A stretch of DNA of 64,000 bases from Antedon bifida (lineage: Eukaryota > Echinodermata > Crinoidea > Comatulida > Antedonidae), in NCBI GenBank assembly GCA_963402885.1, contig OY727096.1, forward strand, positions 19,387,820-19,451,819. The letters run 5' to 3'. The notes beneath the pieces were generated by a model. That model did not search any database and was not told the DNA's origin. It was given only the letters and a program-made list of their open reading frames with translations. The translations under genes were made by a program, and so were the position numbers. Below, piece after piece: positions 23,801-35,600 of the stretch. How positions within the stretch are numbered: the stretch's first letter is position 1; each line of letters begins with the position of its first letter.

Positions 23801-26800
23801 AAAGTTGGACTTGGAACGAGCTATGGAGAAATCAAGCCCAAGGTCAGGAGGTAAAGGGGGAAAGGGAGGTGAGTAAAGGGTGAAAAGGAGGTGTGTTAAG
23901 GGTACCATTGTGGTAAAGACCAAGTCACTCCCAACCAATAAGTTAATCTAAATCCCTGATCTGAATACTTTCTACAAATATTTAGTAATAATACATTAAC
24001 ATTTCCTAAATACTATGTATAAAAATAATAATTTTTATAAATGCATTTTTAAATGACAGACTACAAAGACATGGATAGGCAGAATCTACTAGCTACCATC
24101 AACAAACTTGAAAAGGTAACATATATTTAGTTTATTTACTTCAAATAAAACTAGAGTCTCATTCACACTTATCTAGATCCTGAAAAGTGCTTCTGTGAAG
24201 CTCTGTCTATACTATCAAACTTTGACAAAAAAAGTAGGATATGCTCAAATATGTCATCATGTCCATATATGGGCACATCACATTTTTTTGTCATATAAAG
24301 TTTGATAGTGTAGACAGAGCTTAAGAGGTTTTGTGCTAACACACATATGTGTGTACAAACACCAAGAAAGCCAAAACAGTTTAAAAGATTATGTTATATG
24401 TTATTGTATAACGAACATGCAAAAAACCTAGGCCTATATACACTAAAGTGACAGTATAATTTCTTATCAAGGAGGTGGAAGAGGCAAAAGGCAGAGAGAT
24501 AAAGAATTCTGTAGCAGAAGCTAACAAGAGACAGTTGATGGAAACCATTGAAAAGCACGAAAAAGATAACAAACGACTGAAAGAAGAGAAATCAAAATTA
24601 CGGAAAACAATAGACGAACAAGAGTAAGGTTTTGAAGTTGTGATTATTGTTACTACATTTGAAAACGAAACAACCAGGAAACTGAATATCTTGGCCTTTG
24701 TTATACTCTTCTTCATAATATTATTGTTACTCGCTACCATCTTGATTATTTTACTGCAATTTTAAAAACATTTGAATAAAGCAATACTTTAATCATCTTA
24801 AATAACATGTTAAGCGCTATCTACACTATCAATTTTTATGTGCCCATATATGGACATGATGATGTCATATATTTAACTAGTTTGATAGTGTAGACAGAGC
24901 TTTAATAATCACTATTGTGAACAAATTTTTAAAATTTTAACAAAATACTTTGCCTATTAAAAAAGTCTATCTGAAGATCATAAGCTGGGCAGTTGAATGA
25001 ATAATAGGCGAATAGCACATTGCTTATTACCATTAATAATGTTACTACTACAATATTACACATTTTGGTGTTATTGAGATTGTTTGATATTTCAGACAAG
25101 AGATTAAAGATTTGAATGGCAAACTGAAGAAGATAACTGCACAAATACTTAAGGAATCTGAAGCAGCTGCTGCTAGGAGTAAATTAACACGCCAGTCCAG
25201 CTCGGACTCAATCCAACGCACAACGCCACGCAGTCGGAGCGGGAGTACAGCGTCGCTGAAAAGAGCACAGAAGAAGGAAGAGATTAGGCTTGAAGAACAG
25301 AAGAGAAAGGCACAGGAATTAAGGAAGAATAACAGCGCAAAGAGTATTCAGAGAAATTGGCGTGCTCATAAGAAACTTGTTAGTAGAACTCTTTGTTTAA
25401 AAGACAAATTAATATATACTGTATAGCATCAATAGGGCAATAATATTTAACAAACAATATATATCTTGGTGGTTGCTAACACCATATCCTCAGGTATAAT
25501 CCCACTTTTGGTCTAATCCCACCCCGTACTTTATGTATGATTTCACAAACAGGCATATCTTCAGGTATAGTCCAAGTATTAACTTTTGGTCTGGATGTAG
25601 GCCTCTCTCTAGCCAGTTCAGATGAGTTTTTACAAGAAATGCTTACAAATCATGTCTTTGCCTGAATCAGGGATTCCCCTGGGTATAGTCCCACCCCAAA
25701 GTTGGCCCAATTTTGTGTTATATGGGGGTGGGATTATACCCGAGGATATACGGTACATTGATGATCGTTAATTACCCTTTGGTCACTACCTTAGTAGAAA
25801 CTAAACAACTGATGATACAAAGTAATAATATATTTATCATTCATAAATTATATTTTGTTTATCATTTTTCATGGTTCATCTTAGAGCGATGATGATGATA
25901 GTGAAGAGGTAAAATAGTGAATATCATTTCAGTTTCACTGTCGCTTTAGTTTAGTTTTCAAGCTGTTTTCATTTATGCTAGCCTTTCTTTTTGCTTTTAA
26001 TTTATTTCAATGTTGTCCTATTAAATGGTTTTCTATTAGCAACATTCTTTATAAAGCCTAGATGGATGTGCAAAAAAAAAGTAAAACCTGAAAACTATAT
26101 ATTTGTCTACTTATGTTATCCTATGCATTAATGATATACTGCAATTATTTGCTACCTTAAAAGCTATAAATATTTGAAAACTGTATATGTAAAATTTGTA
26201 AGTGCTCTTATTTCTTTTTAAAGAAACTTGCTTGTTAAAAATGTATGCATGGCTTTTAGTATATAATTAATGTTATCTGAAAGGAAGGAACTATACACCA
26301 TCCAGCAGTGATATGGTAAATAGAGATTCATAGAGATGAAAAACTAAATCTGAAAAAAGTTTGCTCCAAGATTTAAACTTGGACCACCAGACTTTTATAG
26401 ATCACAATTTTTAGCACATGTATCTATAAAGATATTAATATCAATATAATATTTTTAAATTAAATTTTTACAGAAAGAAGAAGAGGAGGAATTAAATGCT
26501 GTAAGTTATATTACATCTGATTTTTTAAAATTTACATTAGAGAATGTTTGACCTGTTGTACTATGTGGTTAGTAATACTGTACATACAAGGTCACGAAAA
26601 ACATTTCCTATTATATTTGTGACAGGCAACTGTAGCTATTCAGTCGGCATATAGAGGACACGAAAGCCGCAAAAAACACCTACAACAGTTGAATCGATAC
26701 ACACCAAGCCCGGTGAACAAGTACGACAAAGATTACAGTGACGAGGAAGAAGAGGATAGCGGTATGGAAGATGTTGCCATGACAATACAGTCAGCTGCAA

Positions 26801-28208
26801 GGGGACACTGGGGCAGAAAGAAACAAATGAGTAGTTACAGTGCAAGGTGTGACATCATATCACTTATATTGTCTCATTCAATTTAGTATTAAAAGAACTA
26901 AAAATGACACTACTTCTATGATTAATGGTACAACTGTCCTATGTACTTATTATATAGCACACAATGCATAAATAATCATCATTAATTTAAATAGTATAAG
27001 ATGGTTCCAGAACATGATTCTCTAAATTTAGAATAGAATGGAATAAATGATTTCCACTTTCACAAAGAGATGTGTTTATGTGTGTATACAATCAGTGGTG
27101 TAACTCAGAGGCCTGAGGCCCATGGCGTAGGAACCCCAAGTGGCCCTCCAAAGCTGGAGGTGTTTTTAGCCTTTTCGACATATTTTAATGCCTGTTATTT
27201 CCTTTGGACAGTGCTCACAGGCCCCCATAAGAACCGGGGCCCCTGGGTTAGCTAGTGAGCGCTCATAGCCGTTACCCCACAGTACACAATTCAATCCATA
27301 ATGATACCAGGGAAGAGTGAACTTTTAATAATTTCACTCTTCCCTGATTCATACTAATACAACTACTAAAACTAAAGCTTATATTTGTATAGGAATTCTG
27401 AAGTATCAGATGCAGAGTCTGTTTCATCCAAACGATCTGCTAAAAGTAATAAAAGCAACAAAAGCAATGCCAGTAAAAAACAAGAAAAATGTGAGTTTTA
27501 ATAGAAAAGTATGCTGGACAGTGGAATATTAGAATCAAAAAGGTTTTTTTAATTAAAATACAAATAGGTATATTTGTAAATGGTTGGAAAATTAATCAAT
27601 GTTTCAACCAAAATTATAACAAGACAATTAGTAGTAAACATGACTGGACAAGTGTTCCCATATATTACAGTATTAATTAACATTTTTTTTTTAAAGCTAA
27701 GAAACAAATCGCTCGTAATTATTTGGACGATTCTGATGAGAGCAGTGATGCCTTGGTTACTAGCAAACCGAGTCGAAACAACAGTCGCAACACAAGCCGT
27801 AACACGTCTCCTCGCCCCGCAAGTGGTAAGTCTAAACAATTTCCACAAGGAAGCATAAAGTCATAAAAATCAACATACACCTTAAACTCACAATGCCTAA
27901 TAATATATTCAGTGGCGTAACACAGAGGTCTGAGGACCCCCAAGTGTTTTTAGCCTTTTTCGACATATCTTAATGCCTGCTTTTTCCTCTGGGCACTGCC
28001 CCTGTAAGCTCATAGCTGTTACGCCACTGAATAAAGGCAATAAATCAGAATGGAAGATACATAAGTTCGATAAGAAAATTGGAAAACTTTTTTTTTTGCA
28101 GTCAAATCATCATCAAGCAAAAAAAGCGTTTTAGACGACAGCGATGAAGACAGTGATGAAGTGGTTGTTGCAACGCCTAAAAGACGGTCTTACCAATTTG
28201 GCCGATAA
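20887..28208 (+). CDS. IQCE: IQ domain-containing protein E
   Basis: IQCE sits at the base of the primary cilium, where with EFCAB7 it anchors the EVC-EVC2 complex and supports Hedgehog signalling. Nineteen exons join in frame to 697 residues (human is about 695): 20887-20907, 21286-21415, 21745-21831, 21953-22096, 22227-22423, 22591-22641, 22729-22799, 22981-23053, 23263-23309, 23693-23868, 24060-24115, 24472-24623, 25096-25378, 25885-25908, 26474-26500, 26626-26846, 27393-27490, 27697-27825, 28102-28208. The N-terminus is basic and low complexity. Coiled coil runs from about residue 145 to 430 and includes KLHEDMKCTNIEEMKVAMET, which matches human IQCE closely. Three IQ motifs follow: AKSIQRNWRAHKK (about 483), AIQSAYRGHESRKK (about 517) and TIQSAARGHWGRKK (about 563). 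A Ser/Asn-rich region and an acidic DDSDEDSDEVVVATP tail resemble the human C-terminus. Exons 14 and 15 are acidic micro-exons of 24 and 27 nt. Confidence 0.95.
22400..22505 (+). repeat. Tandem repeat of the exon 5 splice donor in IQCE
   Basis: A unit of about 33-34 bp, GATGRCCAGTAGGGTAGGTC plus ACTGTTAAA, is repeated three times from the last coding bases of IQCE exon 5 (donor at 22423) into the intron. Each copy keeps AGTAGG|GTAGGT or GTATGT. Use of a downstream copy would run into TAA. Confidence 0.85.
23056..23179. mobile_element. MITE family A copy
   Basis: In IQCE intron 8. The left arm is shortened (AAAGCTCACTCTTCACTATC); the right arm ends GTGTAGACAGAGCTTAA. It begins 3 bp after the exon 8 donor. 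Confidence 0.8.
23400..23665 (+). mobile_element. LINE 3' end fragment in IQCE intron 9
   Basis: A frame with RTRRHTFADRSFSCTVPSLW then NALPQSIKN is the RSFS...P.LWN.LP signature at the end of CR1/L2-type reverse transcriptases. It is followed by a GGCGCTATACAAATAACAAT tail. Confidence 0.75.
24198..24324. mobile_element. MITE family A copy
   Basis: In IQCE intron 11. Arms GAAGCTCTGTCTATACTATC and GATAGTGTAGACAGAGCTTA enclose GTCCATATATGGGC. Confidence 0.85.
24811..24904. mobile_element. MITE family A, internally shortened copy
   Basis: In IQCE intron 12. Arms TAAGCGCTATCTACACTATC and GATAGTGTAGACAGAGCTTT; core CCCATATATGGACATGATGA. Confidence 0.8.
25483..25752. mobile_element. TIR element (MITE family G)
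   Basis: In IQCE intron 13. The inverted ends are ATATCCTCAGGTATAATCCC and GGGATTATACCCGAGGATAT, about 270 bp apart, with no coding capacity. Confidence 0.75.
27090..27290. mobile_element. MITE family B copy (CAGTGGYGTAAC termini)
   Basis: In IQCE intron 16. It starts CAGTGGTGTAACTCAGAGGC and ends CATAGCCGTTACCCCACAGT, enclosing CTTTTCGACATATTTTAATG. Sister copies are at 27911-28033 and 47320-47482. Confidence 0.75.
27911..28033. mobile_element. MITE family B, shortened copy
   Basis: In IQCE intron 18. CAGTGGCGTAACACAGAGGT at one end and CATAGCTGTTACGCCACTGA at the other form clean inverted ends. Confidence 0.8.
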
Positions 28209-28948
28209 AAGAAAACTATGTTTAGTGTAGACCGTTGGAACCAAGGTTTTTTTAGAACCATTGAATAGCTTTAATTAAAGACAGGGCTAGCCTAAAAATA
28301 AACAAATTCTTTATGAAATTGTTGAAAAACACCATTGAGGTGAACATAAGTGTGTTACATAATCAAATAAAGTGTAATCAAAAACAGAAAAAAAAGATCT
28401 TTAACAGTACTGTAAATCAAACTAAGATTTGTACTGCTGTTTAATTAGTTAATCAAAAATGTAAATTTTATTGATATACAATTTCGCTATCAATCTTTTT
28501 CAATCGTTTTAGATTAATTCTGCTTCTTTATTGTGGAAAATAGTAAATAAATAATAAATATGTACAAAAAGGATGTAGGCTGATTTCAAAGGCAAGCTGG
28601 GAGTGGAAAGGCTAGACTTTCCATACAGCTTGAAAAGCAATATTCTTAAAGTTAGTTTTATTGTATTAAAATATTTAACTCAAGGTGTGTGAGGATGATA
28701 ATAGTACTAAAAGGGTATGTAAATTAATATTTTTTATAGATTTAGTTGTATGTACATAATTTTATGGTATAAAATATGTATTGTAAATTTAGTCATTGAG
28801 AGACGGCAAAACACTAAGGAGGTGGTAAATAATTTGCACTGTATGGCTATGTAGTGATTGGCTGAAAAACCTTGATTAGCTAACTAAATTATGTAAAAAT
28901 ATTGTATAAATTTGTATTAGAAAAATAGTAGAGTAAACAAAATTGAAA

Positions 28949-28954
28949 AATAAA
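28949..28954 (+). terminator. Poly(A) signal, IQCE
   Basis: AATAAA lies 741 bp after the IQCE stop. The opposing INTS1 signals (TTTATT at 29074 and 29083) are only about 120 bp away. Confidence 0.5.
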
Positions 28955-29073
28955 TTTGACTTGTATGTGCATGAATTTCAAACGTATGGTAGGATTCTAC
29001 AAAAACATCTTTCTTTTTGACAAGTTTTAACTTTTACAAATGAAAACAAAAATCAGTTAAAAAAAGTATTTGT

Positions 29074-29088
29074 TTTATTGTTTTTATT
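29074..29088 (-). terminator. Poly(A) signals, INTS1
   Basis: Two AATAAA hexamers on the minus strand (29079-29074 and 29088-29083) lie about 550 bp past the INTS1 stop. Confidence 0.5.
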
Positions 29089-29635
29089 GACAATTCCCTT
29101 CAAAAGGGATTAAAGTCTTATATAAAAAAGACTAGTTATGAATGCAATGCACATCTTGCATTCAAAGCTACAGTAGGCCCAAGAAGTGGCTAATATACAG
29201 TGGGCCTGGAACATCCAGTACAGTACTACAGTAGTTTCATTCGCTGTCATCTAATCGTTTAGAGTTAATATACTGTACATACATACATACATATTTTACA
29301 GGATCCATGTTTTGCATTTGCTGATCCTGTTTATAAGTCTTTTATTCTAATAGAATGCATCAATGTGAAAGAAACTTGATGCTAAAACATACAGTAGATA
29401 TGGACTGTTACCAGTTACTCAGCTTAGGTACTGAGCACAACCTTTCCAGTCTGGCTTTGATTTTCCTGAAAAACCACATTCCCTCACTACTACCACCAAC
29501 ATTTATATGGTGGTGTGGTTGATACCTTTCACTATACCACTTATATATTCAATGTAGTTGACAAAACTTGCGTTGCCACAATACAATTTATACTCCAACG
29601 CTCCTAAAATATTGCTTTATACAGCTGAGCATTCT

Positions 29636-32600
29636 TCAAGATGGCGTCAACATATCCATGTTGAGCAGTTGCATGGTGTCACTAATAATGGTTGTAGCAT
29701 CTAGCTTCTTGTCAATTCCAACTCGAAAAGCTTTCTCAAGAAGTATACAAGCAGATTCTATTTTGACAAAAAGAATAATAATATAAATATGGCTTTTTGG
29801 ACTACTGTACTACTACTACTACTACTGAAAATGTAGTTGGAATGATAGATGGAGAAAGGGAGAGGGAAGAACCCATTTGAAATCCAGTGAATTACTGCAG
29901 GCAAGTGCGAGATACGTTGGTGACAGTCTATTCCATAATTGGGTGCCATGGATATGGGATCTGAGAACAATAGCAATTTAATTGGAATAACTTCAGAAAA
30001 TTGTTACTGTTTTAAGACTTTTTGAATACACAATAATAATAAGAGCATTTATAATGTGCCATATATCCAATCAATGATTTATATAGGCGCAGTACATAGT
30101 AGTAAGTACTGTAGTAAGGCTGTTTTAAACAAAGCAAAAATATAAATCGCAATATCTGACCTTGACATAAAAGACAAAACTCTGGTAAATGCTTAATTGC
30201 TGTCTCAATAACCTCAGTATCAGAACTGTCTAAACACTGTAAGAAAGCTGGCAAAAACTTGATTGATGTGCTAAAAAATAACAATTTTATTTGTCTTTTT
30301 AAAATCTGTTTAAAATCCTCGCATAGTTAAGACAATTATAGAGAATAATAAGCATATATATTGTACCAGTACCAGTACCACTCACCTTGGATTTTGTCGA
30401 AGAAGTTTAATGATAAGAGAGAATGCCATAATCCGACATTCTACAGAAGATGCCGACATTAGCCTCATCAAATCAGGCTGTAATAAAAGAAAAGGTATTA
30501 AAAATAATAAAATATACTATGCTACTGGCAATATTGAGACAAGCATCATGATTTTATCAAATTTTGCACTAATGCACAATCATCCACTAGTTGGCCAAAG
30601 CTGTCTGACCTGTGACTATCCTCTTATTCTTACAAGGGTCACAAGCTTTGTATAATAAATAACATAAGAATACAAAAAACACACATTCAACAAGTAAACT
30701 AAAAATACTTACAGAAAAGTTGTCCAAAACTTGCGGTGTTTTGCTACATTGTTCATCAAGATCATGCAAAGTGTCTGTTACATCTGAAAAAATGAATGAT
30801 TGTCTTTTTAAATACTTCAGCTTATATATATTCCATCAGGGTTTTTTTTGGTGCTGTAGTTATCCATCCTCAGTTGCATAACCACAACAACAAAAAACAT
30901 GAAGAGACAGATTGTATCATGTATGTCTCCATGGTGATATGCATGAAAGGCATGAAGTAACCATTTCTGACTGTTCAATCCATCAGGAAATTCATTTTAT
31001 TGTTGGGTTTCTCTTCTTCTTGATACAGATGGCTCAGCTGTGCCAACTTAACTGTTTACTGCCTGGTTTAAAACCCTTTATAGCAGAAAGCATTTAAAAA
31101 ATGAGCATTATTGTATAATGAGTTACCTTCCGAATCTTGATGTTTGCCTAACCTATCTGTAAACATGGCTATCAAAGATGGCCCCCAGATCTGATCCTTA
31201 GAGACGAGCAATGTAGGAGAAGCGGTGCTCTCTCTGCTCGCTAAACCAAACACCTCTTCAGCTGTCTCGGCTCTAAAGCTATTCTCTGTATTTTCAGCGT
31301 GATCCTTGGAGGTATGCGTTAGCGTTATACCGGCCAAGATGCACTTTAATTGATGGAGGTCCGGAAGCACAAATGATAATTCACTATTCAAATTAATGAG
31401 AAAAAATAATAAATAATAGATATATTAATATTATTATATTTAGGCACATTTCCAAAGACTATAAATATCTAATGTTTTCAATGTCCCAATACATGGGTGA
31501 CAATCCATTTACAAGATAATTAATTTATTGAGTTTTCCGCTTCAGCAAAATTAGTAGTTCAAACAGTTTCTAAATTCGCAATCAATCAGAACTCAGGAAA
31601 TGAGTTGTCATGCGTTCATGAGCACTCATGCAAATCAAAAACCTCCTCAGACACGCGATGGAAATGAATATTTCCTCTTGTAGTGGAAATGGTAGCACAA
31701 TTTTTTCTCTGCGAAAATGTTGGATTTGTGCGAACAATTGTGATTGGATAGCAATTTCTTTTTCAGTGGACAACTTACTTTAGGATATTGGAATACTTCT
31801 CCAGGATAGTTTGAGCAGCTGTTGGAAAGTGAGCATTGTACTCGTACAACAACACTACAAAACGACTGTACATGTTTTCAAACGGCTTCTTGTGAACTCC
31901 ATAACGCTATGAATAAATATATACATAAAACAAAATATATGAAAGTATTTTACCTGGTTAAACGACATACACTTTTTTTCAGACACTTCCAACAGCCAGT
32001 AACTTTACAATTAAGGTATGTCTACACTATCAAACTTTATGTGACAAAAAAATGTGATGTGCCCATATATGGACATGATGATGTCATATCATTACCATAA
32101 TTGGACATTTTTTTTTTCAAACTAGTTTGATAGTGTAGACAGAGCTTTACAGCATGGATAAACTATATCATGCTTTTAAACTATCTCTCAATAGGGAATA
32201 GAGTAGAAACAGTCAAAACAGTTCAAATCCTGACACTAGTCCAGTATTGAATCTGACAATAGAGTTATTTCCCTTACTTTAATGACTCCAAAATAAGCAT
32301 CAATAATTGAATGAAAGGCTTTCCTATCTTGTTTGAAGAGCTGGGGTTGCAGTAACTCCATCAGGCCTAAGATGTTCATGAAGAAAGTTGTTAGCCCGCG
32401 ATTTCTAAACTCATGATAGCTCACGTTTATACGACCTTGACACAACACAGACATCATTCCAAGTTGTCTGCAAATTAAGCAAAAATTGTATGTTTATTTT
32501 CACAATAAATTGAGTTTCAATTGTTTTTCATACATAAATATGTATACAGTAGAATGCCTTCTTCTGGGAACCCCTAATAAGGAACACTTTATTGGGTTCC

Positions 32601-35600
32601 AAAGATGTCCCCTTAATAGGGTTCTACTGTATTTATATAGGAAGCATAATGTTGAAGAAAAGTTCAGAGTATGTAAATGCAAAATGTTAAGATATAGATT
32701 GTTAAAAAGTCGAAGTGAAATTTAGGCTCACAGCAGTGCAGTCAGCAATCTGTATTAGGTGACACAGTCTTTTTTAATTTAGCCATTCACATGCATGTAC
32801 ACAGGACCAACTGTTTAAAGAACCTAGTACATCTTTCGAGACGAGTAGGGGTTACCTCAGTGTACTAGTACACATACACACACAGCCACTGATCATAACT
32901 GGGCCCTCTGGAAGACCAGTCTTTGACTGAAGAGGTTACCCAGTATAAATAAATAAATAACAAATTCAAATCCTATCCCAGGGATAAAGGCAATGAGAGA
33001 AAAGGCAATGTTAACCAAGGACACAAGACAGACAGGCTACTAGAACAAATAAGAAATCCTAGAAATGTACATTATAGTTACCTTAGCATGAGTATTGGAT
33101 GAACAGCAGCCAATTTTCTACAAGCTGAGTTAGCTTTTGACACCTTTGCCTTCCATTTCTCCTGATGGTTGATATCAACCAATGACAGCAGTAACCTATG
33201 TGTCACTGCATCCACTTTGGAGTGGTTCTTACTGGTGAGAACATCACCCAGATTAGTCATGGAGATTACATCGCAGTCTGCTGGTGCTTGGATGTACAGC
33301 TCCAAAAGCAGTGTCTGGTATAGTCTGCATTGGTTACTATTAGGAAATTAACAAAACAATACCTAGTTATAGTGCAAACATAATGTTTGTAACGAATAAC
33401 GTTCCCTCATTTTATGAATATTGGAGGAACTCATACATAGTTTTAAGAACAGAATTCATGACAGTTGTAATAGTCTGATTAAAACTACAGTTAACATACT
33501 TCCACAATCCAACCTACATCAGTATTGGTGCAAATTTATATTTTAGGATTATAGGTTGGTTTTGTGGAAATTTTTTTTTTTCTCTTTTTGTTCTTGTTTT
33601 GTATGATTTGTATATGAATGTACTATCTGAAATAAAGGAAATGAATAAATACTTTTCAAAATCTGGTTCAATATGGTGACCAGACAGTATACTTCTAAAG
33701 TGCAGTTGTCATATAAATGCTTTTTAACGAATAGAAAACTAAAAAAAAACAAACTCACTTGTTAAGCTGGATATTGCTTATCAAATAAGCCACCACTTCG
33801 TCCATGGCTGTTTTGTTATCATAACAGCAATTTAACAGCAAAGGTAACCTAGCTTGTATTATCTCTGAAGATTGCTCGTTATTAGAATGTGCAGGTTGCT
33901 TTTGGTCAGACTTCACATCAGTTAAAAGCCCCTCGGCTTCTGTGATTATGTAACGAGCAATTAAACAAACCTCCTTTGGTTTCAGGCACAACGCATTTTC
34001 CTCTGATAAGCTCTAGAATTGAAAATAGTACTATATTGTCAAAAAAGAAAACACCTTTTCACACCAATTCACAATTCGAAATAGACTTCTGTAATTGTCA
34101 TTAAAACCACCACTTTCTGTACTTTTTATTGCGCACAAAAGTATCTAAAACAAACTAAACACTTATACATCACAAAACCTTTACCTTCTGTGCTGTTAAC
34201 GTCCGTCCTTGCCATAGCTTAGGAATATGAAGACAGGCCCAGATAAAATCAAGAGCAGCAGAAGAATGTATTCTATTGACATAAATAAAAAAAATATTGA
34301 AGTTTAAACAAAGGCACACTTGGACATCAACCAAGATAGCACAGATTAAACCCTGTCTACACTATCAAACCAGTTTGACCAAAAAATGTGATGTTCCTAT
34401 ATATGGACATGATAATGTCATATCACTAACATATATGGGCATACCACTACCATATTTGGGCTCATCACACTTTTTTTGTCGAACTAGTTTGATAGTGTAG
34501 ACAGAGCTTAAAAGCTTTACCAAAGATGCCCAGAAACTACTCTCAAAATTATACTTTTTTTTTCATTTTGATACTTCATTTAAACACTATAATAGTTTAA
34601 AATCTTGCCATTTAAAATACATACGTTTTTAATTTGTCATCTTCCAATGTCAGAAGCCATGAAATACAATGATTTAAGTTTTCCCAGCTAGCTTGGTGAG
34701 TGAGTACAGCTAGGAGGTAGGGACTGCCAGGGTGTTGCTTCTGCTCACCAATTCCATCTACTAACTTCTTAGAGAATAGCAAGAGTTTCTGAAATTCTGG
34801 GGCAGCATCAACAATCTCAGGTTGTAAGAGTTCAAACCAGTCTACTAAAAGCCCTGCAGTTGATTCTAGCAGCACACTATGAAAATAAACATGGTAGTGT
34901 AAGCTTCCTCAAATTTTAGAGTAGCGTTAAGTGTTTGGAAAACATGATTAAAACTCTCTCTAGACTATCAAACTTTATGAACCAAAAAAATGTGATTTGC
35001 CCATATATGGTAGTGATATACCCAAATATAGTAGTGGTATGACATCATGTCCATATATGGGTACATCACATTTGTTTGTCACATAAAGTTTGATAGTTCA
35101 GACAGAGCTTCAGGTAACCGGACTAAAATCTACATATTTATACCTAGTAGATGCTGGAGTGGATGATTTCAGTTTTGTGTCCTCCAAGAGTATATCAACA
35201 ATTTGTTTTGATCTGACGTTCTGTTGCTGGAATCGTTCTGGCTCACAACCAAAGCACTGGTCTAGAAGTTGGTCCAACTGAACCTTGTCAAAGCCTACAT
35301 TCTCAGTTTCTGCGGGAAAACAATGAGTACTGCATTAGGGATTGCTATAACATATAATATTCTAATTTATATAAGAATCATAAATTCAAATGCAATCCAT
35401 TGAGAATAATATAAATTGGAAATGGGAAGAGTAGGTGGGCGTTGACAAAATATCTTGTAGGGGTTTCCTAAAAAAGAATGTTTTTAAATATTATGAATTT
35501 TGACATATCGTCCTATATTTACTAAAAAAGTAGTTTCAAGACCATGTGAAATTCATTGATCTAAATATAATAATTGCTAAATATAAAAGTTGCTTACCAT

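Noticed and set aside
33549..33758. Minus-strand frame of 69 codons next to INTS1 exon 37
   Set aside because: It lies wholly in an INTS1 intron and reads through the T-rich tract; it has no conserved match and the exon joins without it.
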